Positions 34,595-42,471 of a stretch of 64,000 nt of DNA are shown here, piece after piece; the stretch's first letter is position 1; every line of letters begins with the position of its first letter. Under the pieces are notes generated by a model, which did no database searches, was not told the DNA's origin, and saw nothing but the letters and a program-made list of their open reading frames with translations. This DNA is from Ancylobacter gelatini (GTDB taxonomy: Bacteria; Pseudomonadota; Alphaproteobacteria; Rhizobiales; Xanthobacteraceae): the NCBI RefSeq assembly GCF_022601675.1, contig NZ_JAKVIL010000008.1, positions 62,001-126,000 of the forward strand, written 5' to 3'. A program made the position numbers and the translations under genes.

Positions 34595-35340
34595 CGCCGC
34601 CACCGGTTCGCCCGCCGCTCCAGCGGCTGGATCAGCGCGATCTCGATGACCTGCACCACGGCGGTGAATGCCAGCGCATAGGCCAGCACCATCGGCACAT
34701 CGAACATCTGGAACGCGGTCTGCAGCTCGAAGCCGACGCCGTTGGAGCGCCCGAGCAACTCCACCACCAGCACGATCTTCCAGGTCAGCGCGAGGCCGGA
34801 GCGGGCGCTGGCGGTGAAGAACGGGGCGAGTTGCGGCAGCACCACATGGCGCAGCGCGCGGGCGCGCGGCACGGCGAACACCCGCGCCATCTCGTCGAGG
34901 TCGCGCGAGAGTGCGGCGGCGCCCTCGCGCATGGTCACCGCGACATTGGGAATCTTGTTCACCGCCACCGCCGTGATCGCCGCCGCCTCGGTGAGGCCGA
35001 ACCAGACATAGCAGAGGATGATGATCACCAGCGCCGGCAGGTTGAGCAGCACCAGAACCCACGGCCCGAACACCGCGTCCAGCTGTTTCGAACGTCCGAG
35101 AACGATGCCGATCACTGAACCGATCGCCATGGCGAGGAAGAAGCTCACCGCCACCCGCGCCAGCGTGATCGCGATGTTGCGCGGCAGCTCCCCGTCCGCC
35201 GAGGCGCGGATCATGGCGCGCACCACCTGCGGCGGTCCCGGCAGCAGCGGCGAGGCGACCAGCAGCGCCGCGACCTGCCACGCCAGTATCAGCGCCAGCA
35301 GCGAGCCGAGAGTCACCGCGAGACGCGCCGCTCCACTCAC
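34591..35340 (-). CDS. ABC importer permease (SsuC/TauC-like)
   Basis: A 249-aa permease with about six helices and the binding-protein-dependent EAA-type loop (ARVFAVPRARALRHVVLPQLAPFF, cited in part). GTG 35340 is preferred, with GAGG about 6 nt upstream and 7 bp after the binding-protein gene stop. With its partners it should form a complete importer; the substrate is not known. Confidence 0.87.
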   Translation of the reverse strand: MSGAARLAVTLGSLLALILAWQVAALLVASPLLPGPPQVVRAMIRASADGELPRNIAITLARVAVSFFLAMAIGSVIGIVLGRSKQLDAVFGPWVLVLLNLPALVIIILCYVWFGLTEAAAITAVAVNKIPNVAVTMREGAAALSRDLDEMARVFAVPRARALRHVVLPQLAPFFTASARSGLALTWKIVLVVELLGRSNGVGFELQTAFQMFDVPMVLAYALAFTAVVQVIEIALIQPLERRANRWRR

Positions 35341-35347
35341 GCCCGCC

Positions 35348-36349
35348 TCACTCGCCGACCGGCATGAACAGGCCGCGATCATAGGCGGCATTGGGGCCGA
35401 GCAGCGCCGGCCCGCCGAGACTGGCGAGCACCTCGTAGAGCCGGGCGCAGGAGGCGCGCTCGGCCTCGCCGAAGCTGCCGGGAATGCCCGAGCGGTAATA
35501 ATCGCGCAGCTTGACGAACTCCGCCTCGTCCGTCGCCTGCATCAGCGGGCGCACCGGCTCCCATGCCGCATCCGAGGTCGCGAGCACCTTGTTGGTCGCC
35601 GCCGCCGCGCGCAGGAAGGCGGCCAGCGCCGCGCCCTTCTCCCCCATGATCGCCCCGCGCCAGACGAAGCCGACCAGCGGGGGAACGGGCGCGATGCCCA
35701 GCCCCGTGATCACCTGCGTCATGTCCATGAGGCGAGCAAAGCCGCGCGCATCGAGCCGCGCCGCATAGGGCCAGAAGGTGAGCACCGCATCGACACGCTC
35801 GAGCGCCAGTTGCTCGCTCACCAGCGGCGCGGCACCGAACACCGGCTCGACGATGTCCGCCAGTTCGACGCCCAGCGTCGCCTTGGCATAGGCGCGCAGC
35901 AGCAGCCAGCTCTTGTCCAGCGGCCCGCCCGCGACGCCGATCTTGCGGCCCTTGAGGTCGCCGAGCGTCTTCACCGGCCCGCCCGGCGCCACCATCACCG
36001 CGCCGAGCGCGTTGGAAAACGGCGCGAACTGCATGCGCTCGCCATCATTGCGCCGGCGCATCGCCCACAGCCAGTCGGTGACGATGAGGTCGACATCGCC
36101 GGCCTGCAACGCGACGGTGGTGGCCTGCCCGGAGGCGAAATCCACGCTCTCGACGCTGAGCTTTTCCCGCGCGGCCTGCCCCTGCGCCGTCATCGCCGCC
36201 ATCAGCCAGTTCAGCGTGCCGAATTTCAGCGCGCCGACCCGCAAGGAAAGAGCTGGCGCCTGCGCGTGCACCGGCGCGGCGACGCCGGAGAGCGCGCAGA
36301 GCGAGGCGGTCGCCAGCAGCGCGCGGCGTGAGAGCGTCACGGTCATCAC
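35348..36349 (-). CDS. ABC substrate-binding protein (SsuA/NMT1-like)
   Basis: A 333-aa exported protein with a twin-arginine-like signal (SRRALLATAS, cleavage after VHA). The mature part is a two-lobed type-2 binding protein: LRVGALKFGTLNWL, LQAGDVDLIVTDW and LGDLKGRKIGVAGG fit the nitrate/sulfonate/thiamine-precursor (NMT1) superfamily. The ATG overlaps the DUF3280 stop by 4 nt. Its neighbours and the divergent PQQ-associated operon suggest a ligand relevant to methanol oxidation, but common ligands of this family are sulfonates and nitrate. Confidence 0.85.
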   Translation of the reverse strand: MMTVTLSRRALLATASLCALSGVAAPVHAQAPALSLRVGALKFGTLNWLMAAMTAQGQAAREKLSVESVDFASGQATTVALQAGDVDLIVTDWLWAMRRRNDGERMQFAPFSNALGAVMVAPGGPVKTLGDLKGRKIGVAGGPLDKSWLLLRAYAKATLGVELADIVEPVFGAAPLVSEQLALERVDAVLTFWPYAARLDARGFARLMDMTQVITGLGIAPVPPLVGFVWRGAIMGEKGAALAAFLRAAAATNKVLATSDAAWEPVRPLMQATDEAEFVKLRDYYRSGIPGSFGEAERASCARLYEVLASLGGPALLGPNAAYDRGLFMPVGE

Positions 36350-36897
36350 GGCGCTCCCTTGCCGGTCATGGGCGGATCAAGCAGCCGGTTGCGCACCAGA
36401 TAGGAGATGCCGCGCAGCCAGGCTTCATCGGTGTTGTTGCGAATATCGGCGCTGGCGGCGCGCAGCACCCGCCCGTCGGACACGTCGCGCACCTGGAAAT
36501 TGATGTTGAGGATGAGGTTCGAGACCTTCTGCACCAGCCCGATCACCTCGATATCCGCGCCCAGATCCCGCGCAATGGCCAGCTCGCAGCCATTGCAGTT
36601 GCGCAGCGGCGACGCCTTGTCGAGGCGCGCGGCCTGCGGCGCGAGATCGACCACGGTATAGCCGGCCTGCGCCAGACGCTGGCGCAGATCCTGCGAAATC
36701 AGCGCGAGCCGCTTCGCCTCCTCGGGTTTGGGCCCGCGGATATCGGCCTCGGTGCTGGTGTCCAGCAGCTCGAAATCGAACACGGCGACGCGGGTTGCCG
36801 CCTGCGCGGCAGGGATCAAGCCGGCGGGAGCCAGCAGCAACAGGGCAAGGGCGGCGCGGGCTGCGAGGGCAGCCGCGCGGCGATGGCGGGTGATCAT
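36346..36897 (-). CDS. DUF3280 exported protein
   Basis: A 183-aa exported protein with a long N-terminal hydrophobic signal (AALAARAALALLLLAPAG region). The mature domain begins with TRVAVFDFELLDTS and contains CNGCELAIARDLGADIEVIG, a pattern I assign to DUF3280/DUF2380, related to components that assemble in the periplasm. Two cysteines (CNGC) are spaced for a disulfide or metal. ATG 36897 is used; an upstream ATG (36963) would put 22 odd residues before the signal. It opens the ABC operon that diverges from the lut-like operon. Confidence 0.75.
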   Translation of the reverse strand: MITRHRRAAALAARAALALLLLAPAGLIPAAQAATRVAVFDFELLDTSTEADIRGPKPEEAKRLALISQDLRQRLAQAGYTVVDLAPQAARLDKASPLRNCNGCELAIARDLGADIEVIGLVQKVSNLILNINFQVRDVSDGRVLRAASADIRNNTDEAWLRGISYLVRNRLLDPPMTGKGAP

Positions 36898-37026
36898 CTC
36901 GGGTCGCCTCCCGGCGGCGAACGTGTTGTCCGGCGGCTTGGCGCCGCTCTGGTAGGCGATCATAGCTGCCGGCCGGAACGCTGCAACTGATATCGATCAC
37001 GTCCGCGTCATGAATACAGACAGTAA

Positions 37027-37045
37027 ATCCTTAAATATAAAGGAT
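37027..37045. promoter_or_regulatory. Inverted repeat ATCCTT-n7-AAGGAT
   Basis: Perfect 6-bp arms with an A/T-only 7-nt centre, just upstream of the direct-repeat box. It could be a second operator, or the promoter of the leftward operon. It has no counterpart at pqqA or xoxG that I can see. Confidence 0.4.
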
Positions 37046-37055
37046 AGACGCGCGT

Positions 37056-37072
37056 CTTATTAATTTCTTATG
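37056..37072 (+). promoter_or_regulatory. Direct-repeat box upstream of the lut-like operon
   Basis: CTTATTAATTTCTTATG: two CTTAT units with an 11-nt period, 15 of 17 positions identical to the pqqA box, in the same orientation to its gene and 95 nt before the first start codon. A likely activator or repressor site shared with pqqA and xoxG. Confidence 0.65.
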
Positions 37073-37167
37073 TTTTCTATTGTGTTGATACCAGAGTTTT
37101 ATTTGGTACATTTCTTCCCGAGGAGGAAGCGGAAAGCTTCCCGACAAACAAAATCGCCTGGGATGAA

Positions 37168-38403
37168 ATGCTGATGGGACTGAAAACGAACGCCGCCGGC
37201 GTGGCGCTGGCGTTTGTCTGCGCCTTTGGCACCGCACTGCCGGCGCTGGCGCAGAACGCAGCGCCGCCGCTTGGCCCGAAAGCCGCCGCCGTCATCGCTC
37301 CCGAGCAGACGTTCCGCATCGGCGTGGTGCGGCAGATTCCCGAGCCGCCGCCCTGGATCGCCCCGCTCCAGATGCCGCCCGACGATCTCGGCATCGCCGG
37401 CGCCGAACTCGGCATACGCGACAATCTCACCAGCGGCCGCTTCGTGAAGCTCGACTACAAGCTCAGCACCGAGGTCGTCCCGACTGGGGAGGACCCTTTG
37501 CCGGCAGTCGAGAAGCTGGTGGCGGACGGCAACAACTTCATCCTGCTGGATGTGCTGGCGAAGGATCTGGTGCGCATCGCCGATGCGGTTAAGGACAAGG
37601 ATGTCATCCTGATCAATGTCGGCGCCACGGATGACGTGCTGCGCCAGCAGGACTGCCGGGCGAATGTGTTCCACATCGCCCCCAGCCGCGCCATGCTCAC
37701 CGACGCGCTGGCGCAGTTCCTCGTGACCAAGCGCTGGCTGAACTGGTTCCTGATGACCGGCCGCACCGATGCGGACAAGCTCTATGCCGAGGCGCTGAAG
37801 CGTTCGGCGAAGAAGTTCGGCGCCAAGATCGTCGCGGAGAAGACCTGGGATTACGGCCCGGACGCCCGCGCCACCGCGCAGGCCGAGGTGCCGCGCGGCA
37901 CCCAGGTCGGCGAGTACGACATGCTGGTGGTGGCGGACGAACTCGGCGAGTTCGGCGATATCCTGCCCTATAACACCTGGCTGTCGCGCCCCATTGCCGG
38001 GACGCAGGGTCTGATGCCGCTGTCCTGGCACCCGACCATGGAGAACTGGGGCGCCTCGCAACTCCAGAGCCGCTTCTTCAAGCAGCACAAGCGACTGATG
38101 CAGCCGCTGGATTTCCAGATGTGGGAAGGCGTGTTCTCCATCGGCTCGGCGAGCCTGAAGACGCGCTCCAGCGACCCGGCCAAGGTGAAGGCGCAGATGC
38201 TGGCGCCCGACTACGACCTGCCGGTGTTCAAGGGCGTCGCCGCCAGCTTCCGCCCATGGGACCAGCAATTGCGCCAGCCGATCCTGCTGACCCATGCCAC
38301 CAACACGGTGACGCTCTCGCCGCAGTCCGGCTTCCTGCACCAGCGCACACCGCTCGACACGCTCGGCGTCGATCAGCCGGAAAGCGTCTGCAAACTGAAT
38401 TAA
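37168..38403 (+). CDS. PQQ-dependent alcohol dehydrogenase-associated ABC substrate-binding protein
   Basis: A 411-aa periplasmic binding protein with a signal peptide (cleavage after ALA) and a two-lobed, branched-chain-amino-acid-receptor-like fold. It matches the PQQ-associated binding protein family (TIGR03863-type), which accompanies the propeller, ATPase and permease downstream. In Methylorubrum (lut) and Pseudomonas putida (ped) similar clusters are tied to lanthanide uptake or response. The ligand here is unproven. ATG 37168 or 37174 could start it. It is first in the operon, under the direct-repeat box. Confidence 0.88.
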   Translation: MLMGLKTNAAGVALAFVCAFGTALPALAQNAAPPLGPKAAAVIAPEQTFRIGVVRQIPEPPPWIAPLQMPPDDLGIAGAELGIRDNLTSGRFVKLDYKLSTEVVPTGEDPLPAVEKLVADGNNFILLDVLAKDLVRIADAVKDKDVILINVGATDDVLRQQDCRANVFHIAPSRAMLTDALAQFLVTKRWLNWFLMTGRTDADKLYAEALKRSAKKFGAKIVAEKTWDYGPDARATAQAEVPRGTQVGEYDMLVVADELGEFGDILPYNTWLSRPIAGTQGLMPLSWHPTMENWGASQLQSRFFKQHKRLMQPLDFQMWEGVFSIGSASLKTRSSDPAKVKAQMLAPDYDLPVFKGVAASFRPWDQQLRQPILLTHATNTVTLSPQSGFLHQRTPLDTLGVDQPESVCKLN

Positions 38404-38440
38404 ATCAACGAGATAAATCAGAAACGCTCAGGAGGAACGA

Positions 38441-39430
38441 ATGAAACGCCACCTCACGCTCTCCACCGGCCTTTTGGCGCTGGCGGGAGTGCTGATCGTC
38501 GACGCCGCCCCTGCCTTCGCGCAGGCCCGCGCCTTCGTCTCCAACGAGCGCGACCACACGATGAGCGTGATCGACATGGACACGCTCAAGGTGATCGACA
38601 CCATAAAAACCGGACGCCGGCCGCGCGGCATCATCGCCAGCCCGGACGGCAAGCTGATCTATCTGTGCGCCTCCGACGACAACCGGGTCGAGGTCTACGA
38701 CGCCAAGACGCTTAAGCTGGTCAAGACGCTGCGCTCGGGGCCGGACCCGGAGCTGTTCGTGCTGCACCCCTCCGGCAACCCGCTCTACATCGCCAATGAA
38801 GACGACAACATGGTCACGGTGGTGAATGTCGAGAACAACGATCTGATCGCGGAAATCCCGGTCGGCGTCGAGCCCGAGGGCATGGGTATCAGCCCGGACG
38901 GCAAGTTCATGGTGAACACCTCCGAGACCACCAACATGGCCCATGTGGTGGACACCGCGACCAACGAGATCATCGAGAACATCCTCGTCGATTCCCGCCC
39001 GCGCATCGCCGAGTTCTCGGCCGACGGCAAGCAGCTCTGGGTTTCGGCGGAAGTCGGCGGCACGGTGGCGGTGGTCGATCCGACCGATGGCTGGAAGATC
39101 ATCAAGAAGATCAGCTTCAAGATCCCCGGCGTGAATGACGACGCCATCCAGCCGGTCGGCGTGCGCCTCACCAAGGACGGCTCCAAGGCCTTCATCGCGC
39201 TCGGCCCGGCGAATCGCGTGGCGGTGGTCGATGCCAAGACGCTGGAAGTCGAGAAGTACCTGCTAGTCGGCCAGCGCGTCTGGCAGCTCGGCTTCACGCC
39301 GGACGAGAAGTTCCTGATTTCGACCAACGGCAACTCGAACGACATCTCGATCATCGATGTCGCCAGCGAGAAGGTCACCAAATCCGTGCCCGTCGGCCGC
39401 CTGCCGTGGGGCGTGGTCGTGGTGCCGTGA
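38441..39430 (+). CDS. PQQ-dependent catabolism-associated beta-propeller protein
   Basis: A 329-aa exported protein (signal cleaved after AFA) made of YVTN/NHL-type propeller repeats, e.g. AFVSNERDHTMSVIDMDTL, LYIANEDDNMVTVVNV and KFLISTNGNSNDISIID. It fits TIGR03866, which travels with PQQ alcohol dehydrogenase systems. Propellers of this kind are scaffolds or binding modules, so a role in docking ligand or dehydrogenase in the periplasm is likely but unproven. AGGAGG precedes the ATG. Second gene of the operon. Confidence 0.9.
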   Translation: MKRHLTLSTGLLALAGVLIVDAAPAFAQARAFVSNERDHTMSVIDMDTLKVIDTIKTGRRPRGIIASPDGKLIYLCASDDNRVEVYDAKTLKLVKTLRSGPDPELFVLHPSGNPLYIANEDDNMVTVVNVENNDLIAEIPVGVEPEGMGISPDGKFMVNTSETTNMAHVVDTATNEIIENILVDSRPRIAEFSADGKQLWVSAEVGGTVAVVDPTDGWKIIKKISFKIPGVNDDAIQPVGVRLTKDGSKAFIALGPANRVAVVDAKTLEVEKYLLVGQRVWQLGFTPDEKFLISTNGNSNDISIIDVASEKVTKSVPVGRLPWGVVVVP

Positions 39431-39477
39431 CGCCTGAAACTTCAACCAGACAAAACAATGTTCCGGGAGGACAACCA

Positions 39478-39924
39478 ATGACGTACCGCACCACCGCCGC
39501 CCCCCTCGTCCGCACCCTCGTCGCCGCCGCTTTGCTGGCCGTCTCCGGCACCGCCTTCGCCGCCGGCGACCTGACGCTGAAGCCGACCGAGCTGAAGCCG
39601 CTGAAGGTCGGCCTCGGCGATGCCGGCTACGGCGTCTCGGAGAAGACCTACAATCTGGAGACCGGCAAGGCCTACAGCCTCGAAATATCCTCGACCGGCA
39701 AGAAGGAATGCGCCTGGCAGGCGCCCGCCTTCTTCCAGAGCATCTTCCTGCGCAAGGTCGAGGTCGAGGAGGTCGAGATCAAGGCGATCGGCCTCACCGA
39801 GATCGAGATGGAACAGGAAGGCGAGGCCGAGCTGTTCTTCGTGCCGCTCAAGCCGGGCACCTATCCCTGGTTCTGCAAGGGCATGGACGAGCGCGGCATG
39901 AAGGGCGAATTCGTGGTGAAGTGA
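39478..39924 (+). CDS. Cupredoxin-like periplasmic protein lacking histidine
   Basis: A 148-aa exported protein (signal to about AFA, residue 23) with a cupredoxin-type beta-sandwich ending in PGTYPWFCKGMDERGMKGEF, where a blue-copper protein would have Cys-His-Met ligands. The Cys and Met remain, but the whole protein has no histidine, so a normal type-1 copper site is impossible. A strongly acidic stretch (VEVEEVEIKAIGLTEIEMEQ) precedes it. ATG 39478 is preceded by GGGAGGACAACC. It may bind another metal or no metal. It sits third in the lut-like operon. Confidence 0.82.
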   Translation: MTYRTTAAPLVRTLVAAALLAVSGTAFAAGDLTLKPTELKPLKVGLGDAGYGVSEKTYNLETGKAYSLEISSTGKKECAWQAPAFFQSIFLRKVEVEEVEIKAIGLTEIEMEQEGEAELFFVPLKPGTYPWFCKGMDERGMKGEFVVK

Positions 39925-39964
39925 GCCGCCTGGACGCGCAGGTCGCGACTGCGACATGATTTGT

Positions 39965-39989
39965 CATCCCCGGGCCAACCCCGGGGATG
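39965..39989. repeat. Dispersed CATCCCCGGG palindrome inside the operon
   Basis: CATCCCCGGG and CCCGGGGATG form a 10-bp stem with a 5-nt loop between the cupredoxin-like gene and the ABC ATPase gene. This is a common scattered palindrome in Hyphomicrobiales. It may reduce read-through or stabilise the upstream mRNA. Confidence 0.7.
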
Positions 39990-40037
39990 ATGGCGTCCTC
40001 AGACCATCAAGGCCACCCGCCTCCAAGGAGAAACCTC

Positions 40038-40802
40038 GTGCCTCAGGCCGCGGCCAGCCTCTCTCCCGCTCTCGCCATCGAGGGCGTCAGCCATAGTTTC
40101 GGGGCGCGCAAGGCACTGGACGCCGTGAGCTTTTCGGTCGCCGCCGGCAGCTTCACCGCCCTGCTCGGGCCCAACGGCGCGGGCAAGACCACGCTGTTCT
40201 CGCTGGTGACCCGGCTTTACGAAAATCGCAGCGGCACCATCCATGTGCTCGGCCACGATGTGCGGGTCGAGCCGGCGGCGGCGCTGGCGAAGCTCGGCGT
40301 GGTGTTCCAGGCGCGCACGCTGGACCTCGAACTGAGCGTCATGCAGAACCTCGTCTATCATGCCACGCTGCACGGCATGGGCTTCGCGAGCGCCCGCCGC
40401 CGCGCGCTTGAGGTGCTGGCACAGGCCAGCCTTGCCGAGCGCGCGCGCGACAAGGTGCGCAACCTCTCCGGCGGTCAGATGCGCCGGGTCGAGATCGCCC
40501 GCGCGCTGATGCACCGCCCCCGCCTGCTGCTGCTGGACGAGCCGACCGTCGGCCTCGACATCGCCTCCCGCGCGGCGCTGGTGGAGCAGGTGCGCCGGCT
40601 GGTGGCCGAGGAGGGAATCGGCGTGTTGTGGGCAACCCACATCATCGAGGAGATCGCGCCCGGCGACCGGGTGATCGTGCTGCATCGCGGCCGGGTGCGC
40701 GCGCAGGGCGACTATGAGGACCTGCTGCGGCGGACGGCCACGGAAGACATCTCCGCCGCCTTCCTCAGCCTCGTCGACGACGGCGCGGGAGAAGCGGCAT
40801 GA
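40038..40802 (+). CDS. PQQ-associated ABC transporter ATP-binding protein
   Basis: A 254-aa ATPase with Walker A GPNGAGKTTL, signature LSGGQMRR, Walker B LLLLDEPTVGLD and the switch histidine WATHIIEE. It belongs to the exporter/DrrA-like group, TIGR03864-type, rather than to importer ATPases. GTG 40038 is the start, with AAGGAG 7 nt upstream. It overlaps the permease by 4 nt. An ABC-2 type ATPase working with a periplasmic binding protein is unusual and hints at a non-classical transporter. Confidence 0.9.
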   Translation: MPQAAASLSPALAIEGVSHSFGARKALDAVSFSVAAGSFTALLGPNGAGKTTLFSLVTRLYENRSGTIHVLGHDVRVEPAAALAKLGVVFQARTLDLELSVMQNLVYHATLHGMGFASARRRALEVLAQASLAERARDKVRNLSGGQMRRVEIARALMHRPRLLLLDEPTVGLDIASRAALVEQVRRLVAEEGIGVLWATHIIEEIAPGDRVIVLHRGRVRAQGDYEDLLRRTATEDISAAFLSLVDDGAGEAA

Positions 40803-41638
40803 GTGCGTCCCGCTTCCGGCTGCCGCTTTCCGGCTACGCGATCTGCATGGCCGGCATCTGCTGGCGCGAGGGGCTGCGCTTTCTCAACCAGCGCGGCCGC
40901 TTCCTCTCGGCGCTGGTGCGCCCGCTGGTGTGGCTGTTCATCTTCGCCGCCGGCTTCCGCTCCGTGCTGGGCGTCTCGATCATCCCGCCCTACGAGACCT
41001 ATGTGCTCTACGAGGTCTATGTGACCCCGGGGCTGGTGGCGATGATCCAGCTGTTCAACGGCCTGCAGTCCTCGCTCTCCATGGTCTATGACCGCGAAGT
41101 GGGGGCGATGCGCATTCTGCTGGTCAGCCCCTATCCGCGCTGGTTCCTGCTGGTGTCGAAGCTCACCGCCGGCATCTGCGTGTCGCTGCTCCAGGTCTAT
41201 GCCTTTCTATTGGTGGCGTGGTTCTGGGAGGTCGAGCTGCCGCCCGTCGGCTACCTCACCGTGCTGCCGGCGCTGCTGCTCACCGGCATGATGCTCGGCG
41301 CCATGGGGCTCGTCATGTCGTCGGTGTTCCGGCAGATGGAGAACTTCGCCAGCGTAATGAACTTCGTGATCTTCCCGATGTTCTTCGCCTCCTCCGCGCT
41401 CTATCCGCTGTGGCGCGTGCAGGAGAGCAGCCTCGTCCTGTGGTGGATCTGCACGCTCAATCCCTTCACCTATGCGGTCGAACTGATCCGCTTCGCGCTC
41501 TACGGGCAGTTCGAGCCCTTCGCGGCGCTGGTGGTGGGATCATGTGCGATTCTGTTCCTCGCCGGCTCGATCCTGGCCTATGATCCCTCCGCCGGGATCA
41601 TGGCCCGCAGGGGCGGGCCGGATGCGGGAAAACAATAA
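40799..41638 (+). CDS. PQQ-associated ABC transporter permease (ABC-2 type)
   Basis: A 279-aa ABC-2-type permease with six helices; the region EVGAMRILLVSPYPRWFLLVSK and FPMFFASSALYPLW are characteristic (each cited in part). It matches the PedC-like TIGR03861 family of PQQ alcohol oxidation systems. ABC-2 permeases usually export, so this operon may export a ligand or chelator rather than import. ATG 40799 overlaps the ATPase stop. Confidence 0.9.
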   Translation: MSASRFRLPLSGYAICMAGICWREGLRFLNQRGRFLSALVRPLVWLFIFAAGFRSVLGVSIIPPYETYVLYEVYVTPGLVAMIQLFNGLQSSLSMVYDREVGAMRILLVSPYPRWFLLVSKLTAGICVSLLQVYAFLLVAWFWEVELPPVGYLTVLPALLLTGMMLGAMGLVMSSVFRQMENFASVMNFVIFPMFFASSALYPLWRVQESSLVLWWICTLNPFTYAVELIRFALYGQFEPFAALVVGSCAILFLAGSILAYDPSAGIMARRGGPDAGKQ

Positions 41639-41682
41639 TGAAATCACGGCCATCAGAGCCGGGTGATGTCGAGGAGATGTCC

Positions 41683-42324
41683 ATGATCACACGCATGCCG
41701 CCTCACCGGATCGCGGTCGCGCCCCTGTCCTGTGGCGCCGCGCTGGCCGCCCTGCTGGTCGCCGGCCCCGCTGCCGCCGCTGCCCCTGTCGGCCTGTGGC
41801 CCTGCATCCAGCCCAAGGTCGCGACGCTGGCCAGCGGGCAGATGTGGGCCGGCCCGCCGATCGAGAATCTCGACTGGCACGCCGACGCCGACGTCGCCGA
41901 ATTGGTGCCGGTGCTCGCCGCCCGGCGCACCTCCATCGAGGACGCCACGCAGCACATAGAGAGCTTCGCGCAGGATGCCGGCGCTGACCGCAACGCCAAG
42001 CTCACTTTGCTGTTCGCCGGCACGTTCGAGCAGATCAACGCCCTGCGCTCACGCATCATGGAAGGCATCGAGCGCTACTCCCAGCATCAGCTCGACCTCT
42101 CACAGCGCATCAAGCAGGAAAGCCTGGACCTCGCGCACAAGAAGAAGGCGGCCGACACTGCCGCTGACAAGGCGCAGGTCGCCCAGCTCGAGCAGCAGGT
42201 GCTGTGGGACACCCGCATTTATGACACCCGTGCGCAGGCCATGACCGCGGTGTGCGAAAGCCCGGTGATCCTCGACCAGCGCGCCTTCGCCATCGCCCGC
42301 GCGATCCAGAACGTCATGCAGTAG
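41683..42324 (+). CDS. Unknown secreted coiled-coil protein of the lut-like operon
   Basis: A 213-aa protein with a signal peptide (cleavage about GPAAAAA) and a helical mature part. DAGADRNAKLTLLFAGTFEQIN is followed by a long predicted coiled coil (about 130-185; HKKKAADTAADKAQVAQLEQ). Two cysteines remain (PCIQPK, AVCESP). I do not recognise a family, though it resembles lut-cluster exported proteins in position. ATG 41683 has GAGGAG 6 nt upstream; ATG 41638, overlapping the permease stop, is the alternative. It is the last gene of the operon. Confidence 0.75.
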   Translation: MITRMPPHRIAVAPLSCGAALAALLVAGPAAAAAPVGLWPCIQPKVATLASGQMWAGPPIENLDWHADADVAELVPVLAARRTSIEDATQHIESFAQDAGADRNAKLTLLFAGTFEQINALRSRIMEGIERYSQHQLDLSQRIKQESLDLAHKKKAADTAADKAQVAQLEQQVLWDTRIYDTRAQAMTAVCESPVILDQRAFAIARAIQNVMQ

Positions 42325-42471
42325 CGGACGGCGCGGCGCGCCACCGCGACGACGATCAGCAGGAGAAGGAGCCGCCCGCCGAGCCTGTGCGCGTGATCGC
42401 CGGTACCGGCAAGGCGGGAGGCGGCAGGGCGACGGATGAGATGCCGTTCGCGGCCCGCAAAAAGCCGCTGT

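Larger units (their letters stand above)
36898..37167. promoter_or_regulatory. Divergent control region between two transport operons
   Basis: This 270-bp AT-rich spacer serves the DUF3280-ABC operon (left) and the lut-like operon (right). It holds a 19-bp inverted repeat ATCCTT-n7-AAGGAT (37027-37045) and the CTTATG direct repeat (37056-37072) 10 bp away. No gene was seen within it. Confidence 0.6.
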
